Made by a program: the position numbers and the translations under genes. Shown piece by piece: positions 35,177 through 48,575 of a stretch of DNA of 64,000 nucleotides. Every line of letters starts with the position of its first letter. Position 1 is the stretch's first letter. The stretch lies in contig MU839092.1 of NCBI GenBank assembly GCA_030685235.1, positions 310,001 to 374,000 of the forward strand, written 5' to 3'. Below the pieces are notes generated by a model, which was not told where the DNA came from, did no database searches, and saw nothing but the letters and a program-made list of their open reading frames with translations. The stretch is from Copromyces sp. CBS 386.78 (Eukaryota; Ascomycota; Sordariomycetes; Sordariales; Sordariaceae).

Positions 35177-38100
35177 AGTCCCGGCTTATAAAGAGAAATA
35201 CTAGTATCTTTATTAGGAATGCCTTTATTATTTCCTTTTATAGGTAATACGTCCTATTCTCTTATCGCGTCTTCCTTTACGTTCTTAATATTTAGCGATT
35301 AACTCTTTTACGTTATATAATTCCTCTTCGGTTTTTTAATGGTTGTATTCGTAACCGTATCTTAGCTATTTAATGCGGTAATTGTACGTATTATCATTTT
35401 TGAGTTTGTAATTTAAAATAATTTCGATTTTGTAATTAGTACTATTATTGTCCGAGTTTTGCGAATTTTCGACTGGGCTGGGGGGTGGAGCTGTTTTGTT
35501 AAAAGGGTTATCTTCTTTAAGAGCCGGTTTGAAATAGGTAATTAAGATAATAGAATGGATTTTCATTTCCCGTAATAGGTTTAATTCGTATATTAGTTTA
35601 TTTACTTTGCGGATAATTTTGAAGGGTCCAATACGTTACTATGAAATTTTTCGAAACGGTCTTCCTAATAAGTGATAATTTTTATATAATTTGAGGAATA
35701 TTTTGTCCTTAACTTCTAGTTCGATTTGTTAATAATTAGTATTATACCGACGTTTAGTATTAGTGATAGTAAAGTCTATAGTAAGGCGAGTATTTTCGCG
35801 GATATATTTATAAAGAATTTAATAGTTAATTATATCTTCTAGTTTAGATAGTAGGTCGAAGGGAGTAGAGAGTTTATAGCCGAAGAAATATTTATAAGGG
35901 GTAGCTTTAATAGTATTGACGTATGTGCTATTGAAGTTGAATTGGAGTTGAATGATTATTGCTAGTTAAACTTTTCCCGGGTTATAAAAAATATAAAATT
36001 ATAATATAATTTCGACGGATTAATTCTTTCTTTCGGCTAGACTATTTCTTTAAGGGTGATAAGCGGTAGTTATTAATAATTTAATACTTATTACCTTTTA
36101 TATTCCTTTCCAAAGTGCCGATATAAATTTATAATCCCTATCCGAAATAATAGTGATAAGTATGCTCTAATTATATAGAAGTAATATACGTATAATAATT
36201 TTAGTTTAATCCTCCGTAATATATATTAAGTAATTAAATATTAATAATAATTATTTCGAAGCTTTATTTATAATAGGTACTATATAGTCGAAAGTATTGT
36301 AGCTTTCTAAATATTAAAGAGTATTTATAATTATTACCTCCGGTAAGCTAATAATAAAGTTGATAGCGATAATATATATGGGAAGTATCACGGGGCGAGA
36401 TGGCACCGTAGGGGTATAATGAGATATGCGTTGTTGCATGAGGAGAAAGGAGGAGAGAAGGAAGTGTGCGAGGAGGTCTGGCTGTATATGGGCGAGAGCC
36501 CTACAGACCAGACCGTGCGCGGGCACGTGAGGCTGCACGTGACGATGACATGTGCGTGGCCAGAGCTCTGGGCTCTGGTCGGCATAGCACATGTGCAGTC
36601 AGTGCAGCACAGCACATCACAGGTCTAACCCTGTGATAGGAAGGGTATTTTCTAATTTAATTAGTTGGTAATTACCGATTAATATACTTTTATTAGTTTA
36701 GTTGAAGTTATAGGCTAGGTAGTTTCGGATGTATATTTTAACGAAGTATGATTTTTTGGGGAAAGAGAAATTTTTTAAGTTGTATATTATTTTATTTTTA
36801 TTAAAGTAATGTTTTTCGTTATATATTTCCTATAGAAGTTCTTAGACGTAGTCGTATAAAATATAAAGGGTTTTGGTTCTATCGTTTTATTAATTGTAAA
36901 AGAGACTTTAATAATTGATAATAAAAGGATACCTAGGGTAATAAAAATTATTACCGTCTTCGGTAGTAAAGTCCTTAAAATCCTCTAGTATTTTTACGAA
37001 TTTAGTATCCTTCGTATAAATTTTAACGTAATACTTACGTATCGCTTCATTTATTCTAGTTTTAGAAAAGATATAGAATATTTCTCTTATAAATTAAATA
37101 TTATTTAAAATTACTTCGCCTTTAAGATTATTATAATCCCTTTTAACCTTTAGGCGGCTTAGTACGTCGGGTAGAAAGTTGAGTTTGCCAGGTACGTAGT
37201 AAATTTTAAATTCGTATTAAAAAAAGTAGATTAATACGTTAATAAAGCGTTTATTAGCCCTATTTATAAATATAGTACGTAGGGATGTCTATTCGAAAAT
37301 ACCTTTAATTACAAAATAGTCAGTGAGGATAATAATTAGTTTGTTGTAGGAATGAATTTAAGTGCGCAACCGTTTTACGGCCTAAACGAGGTAGGCGACT
37401 TTTAGTTCGGAAGGCCTGTATTAGGTTTTAGCGGATATTAGTACTTTATTTAAAAATATAATAGGTAAGATTTGGGTTGACGGGATATTCTTATTAAGTA
37501 ATTATTCGAAATCCTCTTTAAAATGGAATATTATAATTCCGAAATTTCTTTTTAGGAAGCCGTCGATTTATAGAAAAGCTATATAATCCGGGTCTAAATG
37601 AATAAGTATCGTTGGGTTATTATAAATAGCACTTTAAAATGCTTTAAAAGAGGCGAGTTCCTCCGGTGTAAGTTCGTATATAGTCTTAATATAGTAAACG
37701 ATTCGTTTGCCGTAACTATCGGTCTTATTGAGCTTCCGTCCTTTAATTAATAATATTACTTTACGAATTTATAGAGGTTCGACGAGTTGAGTAAAGTATA
37801 GAATTAAATAGCGAAGAAATCCTATAGCGCTAATATATTATTCGAATATTTTTAATTAGGTTAGAAAGGCTAAATTCCTTATTACTTCTATATATTATTT
37901 AATAGTCGAGAGACCTAACGAATCTATGTAAAAGCCTAATAATTCGATATTAGGGTATCCGAAATACGATTTTTTGGGGGAAAGAACGATATTTTTACTA
38001 GTAAAAAGGGTAAAAATAGTATTTAAATGAGCGAGATATTCTTTTGCGGTATTTGATGTAATAATAATATTGTCGATATAAACGCGATAATATTCTTTAT

Positions 38101-41100
38101 AATTTTTTAAAAGTATATTTATAAATTGTTAAATATAAGTAGGCGTATTTTTAAAATTTATCTACGCGATTGTAGGCTATTCGAAATTGTAATAGGTAAT
38201 AAGTGTAAATTTATTTCGATACTTCTACTAAACGCTGAATTAATAGAAGAAAGAGATTGCGTTAATAGTTATAATAAATAATTTGCCCCTAATGAATGTA
38301 ATAATTATTTTTTATAACAGTAGTAAGTAGTTATTGGGAACGGTAATATTATTTAATATTTATAGGTTGATAACCGGTTGACCTTTAGGGCCTAATTTAA
38401 TTATTTTCTAAATAATAAAGATGGGGTGGGCGAAAAGTATTGCCTTTATAATATACTTTATTTTACCCTATTTGTATAGAATATTAAAAACCTTATTAAT
38501 AACGGTTTAATCCTTTTTATTTAGGGGATATATTCGGGTGATTACCTTTTAGTTTTATTAACCTTCGACTAATAGTACGCGTATTATATTTTCTTCTAAT
38601 ATATTGATTATATTACCTTCCTTCTAAAGGTCGGGGAAAGTGGTAACGATATTTCGTAATATTTTAATTAGTTTGGGATTGGCTTTGTAGATGTATATAC
38701 CTTCTTCTATAACGATTTTGGGGGCGGAGTCGTCTATATATATTCCTAGATTGGAATATTTTTCGGGTATTGATAGCGGCGTATCTTCGTATTTAAGGGG
38801 CTGAATATCGAACTTTAGTTTTAAAAGGAGGTTAATTTCCCCGTTTAGCGGTAGGGTATAGTTATTTGTAATTTATTTAACGGTTTTAATTAGTAAAAGG
38901 TTAAGTATTGCTTCTAATATGGTTAGGGCGTATTTGACGATTAATACGGTAGTGAAGTTTGTTTACGAAGTTTGGAAGAAACTGCTATTTTTGTATTCGC
39001 TTATTGAGCTGATATAGAAATTTTTAAGGATATTAATTATATTTTAAAATGTATTTGTAATCGGAATAATTTGGGGGGACTTCGAATTGAGGATCGCGTA
39101 GGGAATAACTATGTATCGGGATGTAAAAGTGAAAGACCGGTCCTTCAGTAGTAGTTTATAATATATTAGGATTATTATTTGCTCGCTTAGTAATAGGGAG
39201 ATTTTTTTATTAATAGTAACTTTTTTAATATATTTGTTGGAACGTTTAATTACAGTGAAATTGATTGCGAATCCGTTTTTAGGGAAGTGGACGAATTCTA
39301 TTTCGTAATCGATATTAGTTTGTCTAGGGTATAAGAAAGAATTAGTAAATAGAATATTAAGTGCTAAATAGTTTATTATTTATATACTAATTTCTATTTT
39401 GAGTAGGGTATTATATCCTTGTTTATTAATTCCGGGGAAGTAGATTATAAAGGTTGCTTATTCTTTTAATTTAGTAGATTTATTGCCGACGTTATATATT
39501 ATAGTAGAATATTTGGTTGATATTAAATATTAGAGTGTAAATAAAATTTTGCGATTAATAATGTTCCGGCCGGTTTTAAGGTCGAAATAAATTTCGAAGT
39601 TTTTTTCTTCAGGCTTTAATTTTACGTTTATACGTAAGTGAGTGTAGTTTAAGAGGGGGTTATTTATTAGATTATCTGTTAGGTAGGGTAACGATTCTTT
39701 AATTTTATAATTAATTAGCCCGCCGGTATAATATGCCGTAGTAGGAGTATACGTTGGTATTGTAGTTTTAAAAGTATTAGTTAATACGTATAAGTATTTA
39801 TTAATATATTTAAAGATTGTGTTTTGTAATAGGAAGATTTCCTTATAATTGGCGTAAATTCTACGAATAATAGGCAAATTGGAAAAAGGCTTAATAATTT
39901 CGCGTTTAGTCGCTTTATATAGTTTGTATCCCTTTATATATTATCGCTTGGTATAGACGGAGTTAAATTCTTTAAAGTATTTATAATAAATTAATTCTCT
40001 ATTATATACGTAGTAAATATTGGTAGCCTCGCTATCCGAACTATTATTGGAATCTTCCGTATAAATTGTATCTTCCTTGTCCGTTACTTTTTCCGTTTTA
40101 GCCGGTATATTTTCTATAGTTTTGGTATAGTGAGCGCGGTTGCGGCCGGCGTCCTTAGGGCGGTTCGAAGAAAGCCTTTCGGTACGGTTGTTATTTCGGC
40201 GGAGGCGATTATTTTAATGGGAATTGCGTATGCGAACGTTGTGCGAAGTAGTACGGGAATTACGGTTGCGGAAACGGTTACAACGAATTTCGTTACGAGT
40301 CGCGGAAGTTGTGGAAAAGCCGGTAGTTATATTAGTAGTATTTTTAATAGAAGATTTGGGTAGGATATAGGGGTATTTATCTCTTGCGTTGGAGACGAGA
40401 AGTTTACGAGAGTTATTGATTTCGGCTATATAGTCCGCTAAGAAACCGCTCTTACGAGGTAGGCGTAGAAGGGTTTTAATATAGGTATTTAGGCTGGTCT
40501 AAATATATATAGTAATATTATATTAATTGTTTTTTACTTTCGAAAATATATTTATAATACGAATAAGGCGTAGTTTTTTAAGGGTATAGGTAGAAATTGC
40601 GTTTTCGTCCGCTGTAATATTTTTGAGGGTAATAGTACTTTAATTGAATTTGCAGGTTATAATAGCCGAATTAGGGCGAAAACGGGTAACGAGGAGATTA
40701 TATATATTTCTTAACCCTTCTTCGCGGATTGCTATACGCTAGGTAAGCTTAAATTGGTTGTTCTATTAGAGGAGTATAATTATTTTTAGTAGGGCGGGGA
40801 AATAACGAATAAACTATTTTTCAACTTTAAGTTTAAAATATAAGTAGTTTTCCAAAATAGTTATTACGCGTTTAACAAATATAGTTGCGTCGGTATAGAT
40901 AACCTCTTTACCGTCGTAAATTATACCGAAATTGTTAGGGTCGGAGTAATACGGGTTGAAATAGCCGATTTTATCCTTCTTAATTTTAATTTCTTCGCGA
41001 CGGGAGTAAGATCCCGAATAATCGGTATTAAGATTTCTACTTAGGGAATTAGGAGGGCTACTTCCTCTACTAAGAGGATTATTTCCTCTACTAGGGAGAT

Positions 41101-43057
41101 TAGAAGGATTAGGAGGGCTACTACCGCTATTAGGAAAGTTAGGGTTACCTCGTCTTCCTAGGGGGCCGAGAGGATTATTTCTACTGGGTAGTTTGCCGCT
41201 AGTAGCGCTAAGGGCTGCTGCGGTGATTTTGGCGAGTTCGGCCTTAATATCCTTCTTTATATCCTCTAGTTCCGTAAAGAATTGTTTGTTTTACGTCGTT
41301 TCGGGACTTATAGGTATAGGGTTGGGTATAGTAGATTTGTAAAATCTTAGCGGAATAGGTTTTATAAAGACGGGAGTAAAATTAGAAGTATAGGACTTGG
41401 CGGTTTTATAGCCGAAAGTTGGTAGGGGAATATGGCTATAAGGGCTAGGCTGATATATAGGGTTTATTTAATAATTAGGAAAGAATCCCGCATTAGGTAG
41501 GATCTAAATAGGTAGCGTAAAGACGGGATGCGGGTCCGAATTTTCGACTGTCGGTTTGGGGGGTTTGGTCTTGTAGGGATTTAGACTATAAGTAAGGTTA
41601 GTTACTTGGAAACTAACCGCTAGAGTGTAGAGGCCTATACGTTTATACTATTCTCTAATAGATTCGGGGGCGGGGGGGAGCGGCGTAGAGGTGTATCCGC
41701 TTGCTCTTAGGGTGTAATATTACGTTACGTTGCATTTAGTTGGTTGTAGCTTTATAATTATCTTAAGTTTAGGGTTATAAAGAGTATTATCGTTTTTAAA
41801 TTCGGGATAACGTTTAGGAATGGAATTACGGATTGTATAGGGAGTTTTGCTTACGAGAAGCTAGTTTAATTTAGTTTCAATTCGCTTGTTCGCTTTATTA
41901 GTTTTTTTAGATTCGAATTGGAGCGATGCGAGGTTGGTATATAAGGAGATAAATTTGCCATTTATAACGAGTATATTATTATTAATTTAGGAAACTTTAC
42001 TATTTAAAGTTATAATATTTTAATCGACTAAAGAGATGTTTTTTTTTATACTTTTGTAAGCTAAGCGGACGTTTTCGAACCGTTAGTTAATATAGTTAGT
42101 TAAACTTTCGACGTTTTTATTAGCGGTATCGACCTAATTTATTAGATTAACGAGATTGCAACCTTGTCGTTCTTTAATAAAAGCGGTTTTATCGATAAGG
42201 TATTGTATCGTATGGCCGTTAATATTTAGATATTTGGGAATTCTAAAGCGTTCTAGGCTAGATACGGTCTCGTACTCCGATTTGTAAGATGCGGTAGTTT
42301 CTTCTATTTTATAATTATAAAGGTCGTTGCGACCTATTATTATTAATTTACAATTATATCGTATAGAGGGTTTATTTTTAGTAGGGCAGTATTTAAAGTA
42401 CGAAGCGCTATCGCTAGTATCCGGGATAAAATCCTAAGTAGCCTCAATATTATTACCTTTACCGAATATATTTTTGGCTATATTGGCAATATTCTATAAT
42501 TTAGATAGCGAAGTTATTTATTCCTTAGGAATTTCGATAGTCTTGTTTTTAAAAACTTTAGTAGTTTTAAGTTCGTCGTTCGCGGAAACTACTGTAGAAG
42601 TGCTTAGAGGCAGTAGGACGAGGGTTGGCTCGTATTATATTACCGGTTTAATGTAAAATATTTTGGTCGGTGAGTAGGAAGGTAGAAGCTGCGGTATTAG
42701 GGGTTTAGGCGGTAGCGACGGGGGAGGGGGAGGAAGTAAACTCGTTTTAAGAGGTAAGTCTAGCTTAATATACGGTTTGGTTAGCGAGTTTTGCTTAGTT
42801 TCTTGAAATAGGTTGGTCGCGGGAGGAGCTTGCGCGATTAGTTGAGTGAGGGGCAGTCGATTGCTAGGTTAAGTCTTAAATCGTCCTACGATAGTACTAT
42901 CGTAACTAACAAGGCTATTACCTTAGCTATTAGGCTAATAGGCAGCTATATTGTTATTTGATTGAAATTTAATTGAAATCAATCAATTCACCTAATTAAA
43001 GGCTCTAATCGGGGGTTTGGTCTGGTCTATTAATCGTTAATAGTTGCAACTACTATT
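35177..43057 (-). pseudogene. element C gag-pol with chromodomain, RIP-degraded
   Basis: On the minus strand, gag lies at about 42,900-39,900 and includes IGYFNPYYSDPNNFG near 40,960, related to the FNPYYNNPNN block of element B. A Ser/Asn/Arg-rich stretch and a protease-like FEIYFDLKTGRNIIN near 39,560 follow. Reverse transcriptase is at about 39,000-37,900, with YIDNIIITSNTAKEYLAHLN near 38,070 (Asp changed to Asn) and IELLGFYIDSLGL. RNase H and then integrase follow; integrase is interrupted at 36,386-36,638. A chromodomain closes the frame at about 35,470-35,290 (YKIEIILNYKLKND, then LRYGYEYNH, then KTEEELYNVKELIAKY). All parts carry many stops. Confidence 0.82.
36386..36638. mobile_element. 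253-bp GC-normal insertion, solo-LTR or TRIM-like
   Basis: It is an island of normal GC inside RIP-degraded integrase sequence. The ends are short inverted repeats, TATCACGGGG and CCCTGTGATA, which would read TGTCAC...GTGACA before RIP, that is TG...CA as in an LTR. A perfect 5-bp duplication, GGAAG, flanks it (36,381-36,385 and 36,639-36,643). No coding potential is seen. Its length is below the few hundred base pairs normally needed to trigger RIP, which would explain its preserved composition. A MITE with 5-bp target copies is the alternative. Confidence 0.75.
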
Positions 43058-43376
43058 TAATACGGGTAACTTGGGTTGCTTTACAAATACAATATAATAG
43101 TATTTAAAAGCGTTGTGAAAGATAATACCAAAGGAAGAATCAGGAGCCGAAGGCTCGCTTTGCGAGCGAGCCTCTTATATAGGCTTCCTTATCTTATTAG
43201 AGGATCTACTCAAGGTAGATCCTTAACCGTATCGCGGGCGTGTGCTATTCAATTGGAATAGTATAACCTAGGCGACCGCCTTTGTGCAAGTGACCATAAG
43301 GGTGGCCCAGTCATGTGACTGGGCACCCCATGGCCCTATGTAATCTATATACCTAATTTACACATATCCGGTATCA
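43058..43376 (-). repeat. 5' LTR of element C
   Basis: It ends GTATCA directly before the target copy TAGGG at 43,377-43,381. Confidence 0.95.
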
Positions 43377-46300
43377 TAGGGCCTTGAATTAATCCGGGAA
43401 GTCTAATTTCCGTATAGCCTCGATTCGTTCCTTAGTTAAAATTAGTCCGAGGGCGTCGATACGGAATCCTAACAATTCTACGCTAAAGAAACTAATAAAG
43501 GATTTCTTAGGGGAGATCGAAATATTCTTACTATTAAACAATTCGAAGATTATATTTAAATAGCGGAAGTAATTTTCGGCTATATCGCTAATAATAATAA
43601 TATCGTTAATAAAAGCGTAGTAATATACTGAATATAGAGTTAAAAAGCGGTCTATAAACCTTTGAACGTAAATTAGTAAATTCTAATATCCTATTAAGGC
43701 GATTCGAAGAGTTTCTAAGCTTCTATAAATTATTATAGTTAATTTATCCCTATAGGGAGGCTATACGCCGAATTAGTAAAAAAAGGATATAGTATCGATA
43801 ATTATAATAAATCGCTTACCCTTTATACGGGCGATAATAAATTTTTAACGGGGTAGGGGGTAATTGTTAAAAATTGATACTTTATTTAATAACCGTAAGT
43901 CGACGACCGGGCGTCCTTTAGGCTTATTTTTTACTATCCTTTAGAAGATAAAAACGGGGTAAGAGAAAAGGGTAGCCTTTAAATAGTCGTCTAACTTACT
44001 CTAAGCGCGAAATTTATCGAATGTTTTGTCGACGACGTTCTAATCCTTACGGCTTAAAGGGTATAAGTAAATATTTATTTTTTAATTTTACTATCCCTCT
44101 ATTAGAAGGATTTTTATTATATTTTCTTCTAGGATATCGATCGTACTTCCTTCTTCCTATAATATAGGATACTTATTTACTAGCGCTATTAACCAGTATA
44201 CAAACTCCTTATCTTCGGCGAAAATATAGATGCTATTTTATATTACGACTTCTAGCGTGTCGGGGGTACGCCGGAAACTTAAAGGGGAGTATTTTTTAAG
44301 TACGTACGGGCGATTATTTAGGCTGCCTCTAAGCGCGTTAATTTAATCGTCTTTAATCGCCTCTTCGGGAATAATAATTTTATAATTGCTAGATATACTA
44401 AGGTTGTCGATATTTGACTAGTCGATAGCCGTATAAATTATATTCTTGTATTCTATAATTATACCGATTTTAATACGTTTAGAAATAGTTAGTACGTTAA
44501 ATAGGTTAATATTCCTTATTAATACGACTTAGGGTGTCTTATTAGTAATTATAGAATTTAAAGTTTGGGGGAACTTAATAGTAAATTTAAAACTCCTTCC
44601 GGAAGGCAGCGGCTTATAATTAACGGGAATATAAGCCTACTAATTTAGACGAATTACAATTTCCTTAATTATCGTCACCTTGTAATAGTATAGATTAAAC
44701 TTATTATCGACAATAAAATCTATCTTGAAATTTTCCAATCGGGTAAAAGTAATCCTGGCGGTACTATAGTCAATAATATTACCTCTAGAATTTATAAAAT
44801 CGTTATTTAATAAAGTATTTACTTTGAACGTATCTATTACTTAAATAAATTTCTTTACCTTTATTAAAGTAAGTATCAAGTAAGTACCGGATTCCTTCCT
44901 AATAAAATATATTGTAAAAGTAGCCTATTCCTAAGTAGAAGAATCGCTTCTAACGCTTCAGATCCTTCTAATAGCCTTCCTAATAATAGTATATTCTAAT
45001 TTTTTTAATAAGGCTCTTAATATTATTAATTTTCCGGTACTTAAATTAATACAAACCTCCGTACTTAGTTAATTAGGGGCAACCTTAATGTTAATCTTCA
45101 AATAAATATATATTAACAAAGGGCCGTACTCTACGTCCTCCTCGTCGATTTCGGGGGCTTCCTTAATAGCGTATCCGGTAGGGTAAGTAATTAAATTTAC
45201 AAAGGGGACTTAAGGAAGGTCGTCAAACTTATATTCGACGAAGGTAATTTTATTCTTTATTTCATTCTCGTTCCTAACCTCGTATAACCTTAAATAAGTA
45301 AATAGTTTATTTCTTAAATTAAATTAAGCGTTGTAATCCCTATATTTCATTCTTAAGGCCTTATCCATCCGTTTAACCTCGTTTCTAATAGCCGTAGACC
45401 TCCGGCATTTCTAAATATAAACCTTTATTATAGTATATAAATTAAAATATTTTAAATATTTACTATAAGTAGATTTAATATTGAATACGTAATAATTTAA
45501 ATTGGTATTAGATAATTCGTCGTTAGCAAAATAGACCTTATCGCGTAGTTTATTATCCTTCGAAGTATTATCGCGTTTAGAATCGTTGTAGCGAATATTA
45601 TCCTAGCGAATATCGGTCCAGCGAACATTATTACGCCGATCCCTAAAATAGTCCTTAGAATAGGGTTAGTTCCTAGAATAGTCCCTAGAATAGGGTTGGT
45701 TCCTAGTTTAGTCCCCGGATCGGTCTTTAGATCGGTCCCTAGAACGATTTCGGGAAAAGGAATTAATATAATCTTTAGAAAAAGAATTCGCCCAGCCCTA
45801 CCTAGTAGCGTTACTAGAAGATCCGCCGGTATCCCTAGAGTCCCTATAAGTTTTATTTATTAAGTATAAGTATTAATTAAGAGCGGCTACATATAATAAA
45901 GCTCTAAATTCTTCGAACGACTATATATAATCTATAAAATAACTAGTCTTAGGAGGAGTAGGAAGAAAACGGCGGATATTAATATTAAGGCTAGACTAAA
46001 TCTAAATCATCACCCTATACCAATTGTCGCCGTTTCTATTTAAAATACCTATAGCCCTAGCCTAGCGTAATTTCTTTTAAACAAAATCTATTAAAGTATA
46101 TTTATTTTCGGCGATATTTTTAAGCCTTAAAGTAGCTTCTATAAACTTCCGGGTAGCCGTGGCTAAATTAGGCGTAAACTATAATATTAATATATCTATT
46201 AAGAGGGGTAATCCGCCGGTACGGAAGTCGCGCTACTTATTAGGAGAGATTTCGTTCGTCCACTAACGGATTGTAAGACTATTAAAAAAGGTTTAGAATA

Positions 46301-48263
46301 TAGCGACGATTTATCTCTCTATAAACCTTCCTAAAATAGGGTCCTCCGTAAAGGACTTTAATCGGTCTACGAAATAATAAATATTAGTATATATTATGTT
46401 CTTCCCGTCGGTAATACTACTAATATTATTAGGGTTATTGTAATAGGGGTTAAATTAGCCAATATCTTTTCTACGAAGGCGGTCCTCTTTAGAGGCAAAA
46501 ATTCCCCCGTCAACCGCCGGGGTTTAAATAATCTTCTATACGGTTGATAACTTAGGGGTAAACTCGGTATAGGCGGGGTCTACACGGAGCGTATTCATTG
46601 CCTTTTCGAAGAAGGTATTAAAGTCGGTATTTTCCGCCATAGTATTAATATTAGTATTAGAATATTATTATCTATTAATATATTCTAGTGTAAATAAGTA
46701 CTAGAGTTTATTAAAGGGGGGTTTTAAAAAACCTTTTAACTAAGTACTATTTAAAGCGTTTTTGGGTATTTATATTCGCTCTTTCTATACTTCTTCTAAA
46801 GACTTTAGGATTCCCTATATTGTCTATGTTAGGTTCTCCATCTTTCTAATTGTCCATTCTCTAATTTTATTATAATTTAAATAATTAACTTTCCTACTTC
46901 TAATATCGTTTACCGCAGCTTCTAAATTAAAAATTCTAATTATTATATTAACTACTTTATTCTTAATTTAGGTTAACCTAGTCTTAATTATAGTAACGTA
47001 CAAATTTCCCTAATTTACGGCCTTAGCTAAACTATCGGTCTACTTTATTATATTATTAATTCGCTAATAAATATTAGTAAACTTATCCTTTATCTACCTA
47101 TTAAATATAATATCCGTAGCGTTGCGTACCCGCATCTAGGTCTCCAAGTCCTCAATCAATTTTGCGATTTCCCCACGCTAAATCGCATTATCCGCGATTC
47201 TATCATTTTGAAAGCTGTAAATCCGCTATTACAAGTGATTTATCATCCGTTAGAAGTAAAATATTAATAATTTATTATTTCTGTAGTTATCTAGCTATCC
47301 TTCCAAGCTCCCTAATTCATTTTATAAAGCGCTTATAGTCCTTAACTCCCGTTCCCATCCCTCCTAATCCAAATTTTTCGAGAAAGTTCTTATTTTAGGC
47401 TAATAACTATTTTGTAACTTAGGAGGGGGTTTCAAAGTAAAAGCTTCGTTTTATAATTCATTTCCGGATAGCACTAATATTTAAACCTAAATCTTAGCGT
47501 TAGGAAATTACTACCGCTCGTAATATATTAGTTCGGGAAGGAATATAATAATTATATTCAGAAGGTTATTTATAGTCTTAAGTGGATCGCTATCGGGAAA
47601 TTGCCTAAAGGGTTTATTATCTAACGGATTAACTATATTAATTATTATAAAAAGGAAGTTTTTAAATAATATAATTTGTAATTAATAATAGGATAAAGGG
47701 ACCGCCGTCCTATTACTATATACGTTTTAAAAGCGGGGGAAACCTTTAGTATTAATTAAAGAATAATTAAATCTAAGTAGTAAAAGTACGTCGCTACTCT
47801 TCTAGTAAACTAATTTTTGTCGAAGCAAAAGGGAAGAGTATTATAAAAGGGATATTTAATTGTACGGTACGATAATTTTTATAGTTTTTTCTATAATACG
47901 GTCGTACTCGTCCTTTTATACTTCAACGGCTAAAATAGTCGTTTATAATATATTAACAACGTTTCGTCGCATTTAAATAGGGCTAAACGCCGTAGCTAAA
48001 TATTTTAAATATTAAGGAAAATCAACTCTTATTTATTTAAATTAAAGCTTAACGCCGTAGCCAAACTAATTTAAACTAATTGGTAAAAGAAGGTACGACT
48101 TTTTCGTTCGTATTTAGCTCGGGGCTCAACGCCGCGATTTAAACTGTATTTAATTAATCGGGTTACTACGTATAGCGGTAAAGTCGTTAATCAATTATAA
48201 TGTTATTTTGAAAAAATCTTTAGAAATAGTAGTTAATTTAATCGTTTAATTATAATTATTATT
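43377..48263 (-). pseudogene. element B leader, gag, protease and reverse transcriptase
   Basis: On the minus strand, a gag frame begins at or before ATG 46,640 (MAENTDFNTFFEKAMNTLRV) and includes FNPYYNNPNN near 46,450, followed by a Ser/Arg/Asp-rich tail at about 45,600-45,800. Protease lies below that, then reverse transcriptase. The catalytic stretch reads FINDIIII near 43,600, where RIP has turned an Asp into Asn, and then the typical VELLGFRIDALGL. The frame leads straight into the C insertion at 43,376. The 1.6 kb between 46,640 and the LTR is partly open (a coiled-coil-like stretch), so gag may start upstream. Confidence 0.75.
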
Positions 48264-48575
48264 TAATGCGGAAGTTTAGGATTAATCCTGTAGAAGACCT
48301 TATATTAGTATTCTATATAGGAAGTATGATGTAGAAGGAAGGAAGTAAGTTAGTTAGAGAGGGCCTTACGGTCTAGTTAAGTAGGTGACCGCAAGGTTTC
48401 TAGAAGACTCTGCCTTTCTTCTAGTAAATGGTAGCCTTAGTAAAAGCTATTACAAAAGTTGTAAGAACCTTTATAGCTTTTGCCAAGCCGACCCGGTGCC
48501 TGCCTATCTAGAAGGTAAGCCTTCCAAGGCAAGCGGTCCTGCTATCTATCTATCTATCGTACATGTCCTGTATCA
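48264..48575 (-). repeat. 5' LTR of element B
   Basis: It ends TGTATCA directly before the target duplication ATAGT at 48,576-48,580. Confidence 0.93.

Larger units (their letters stand above)
34858..43376 (-). mobile_element. Ty3/gypsy chromovirus C
   Basis: Two 319-bp LTRs (34,858-35,176 and 43,058-43,376) begin TGATAC-like (TAATAT left, TAATAC right) and end GTATCA (GTATTA left). A perfect 5-bp target duplication, TAGGG, flanks them at 34,853-34,857 and 43,377-43,381. The coding strand is minus. The element is 8.52 kb including a 253-bp insertion. It is inserted just after the reverse transcriptase region of element B. Confidence 0.95.
31982..48575 (-). mobile_element. Ty3/gypsy chromovirus B, interrupted by C
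   Basis: Two 312-bp LTRs (31,982-32,293 and 48,264-48,575) begin TGATGCGG (RIP-altered to TAATGCGG on the right) and end TATCA. A perfect 5-bp target duplication, ATAGT, flanks the element (31,977-31,981 and 48,576-48,580). The coding strand is minus, so the right LTR is the 5' one. After removing element C it is about 8.07 kb, a normal size. It sits in the gag region of element A. Confidence 0.93.

Noticed and set aside
36314..36628. Small frames of 69-92 codons around the GC-normal insertion
   Set aside because: They cross the border of the 253-bp insertion and exist only because that island escaped RIP. Their composition is not protein-like.
40130..40363. 77-codon plus frame within element C
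   Set aside because: It is the antisense of the Arg/Asn-rich gag tail read on the minus strand.
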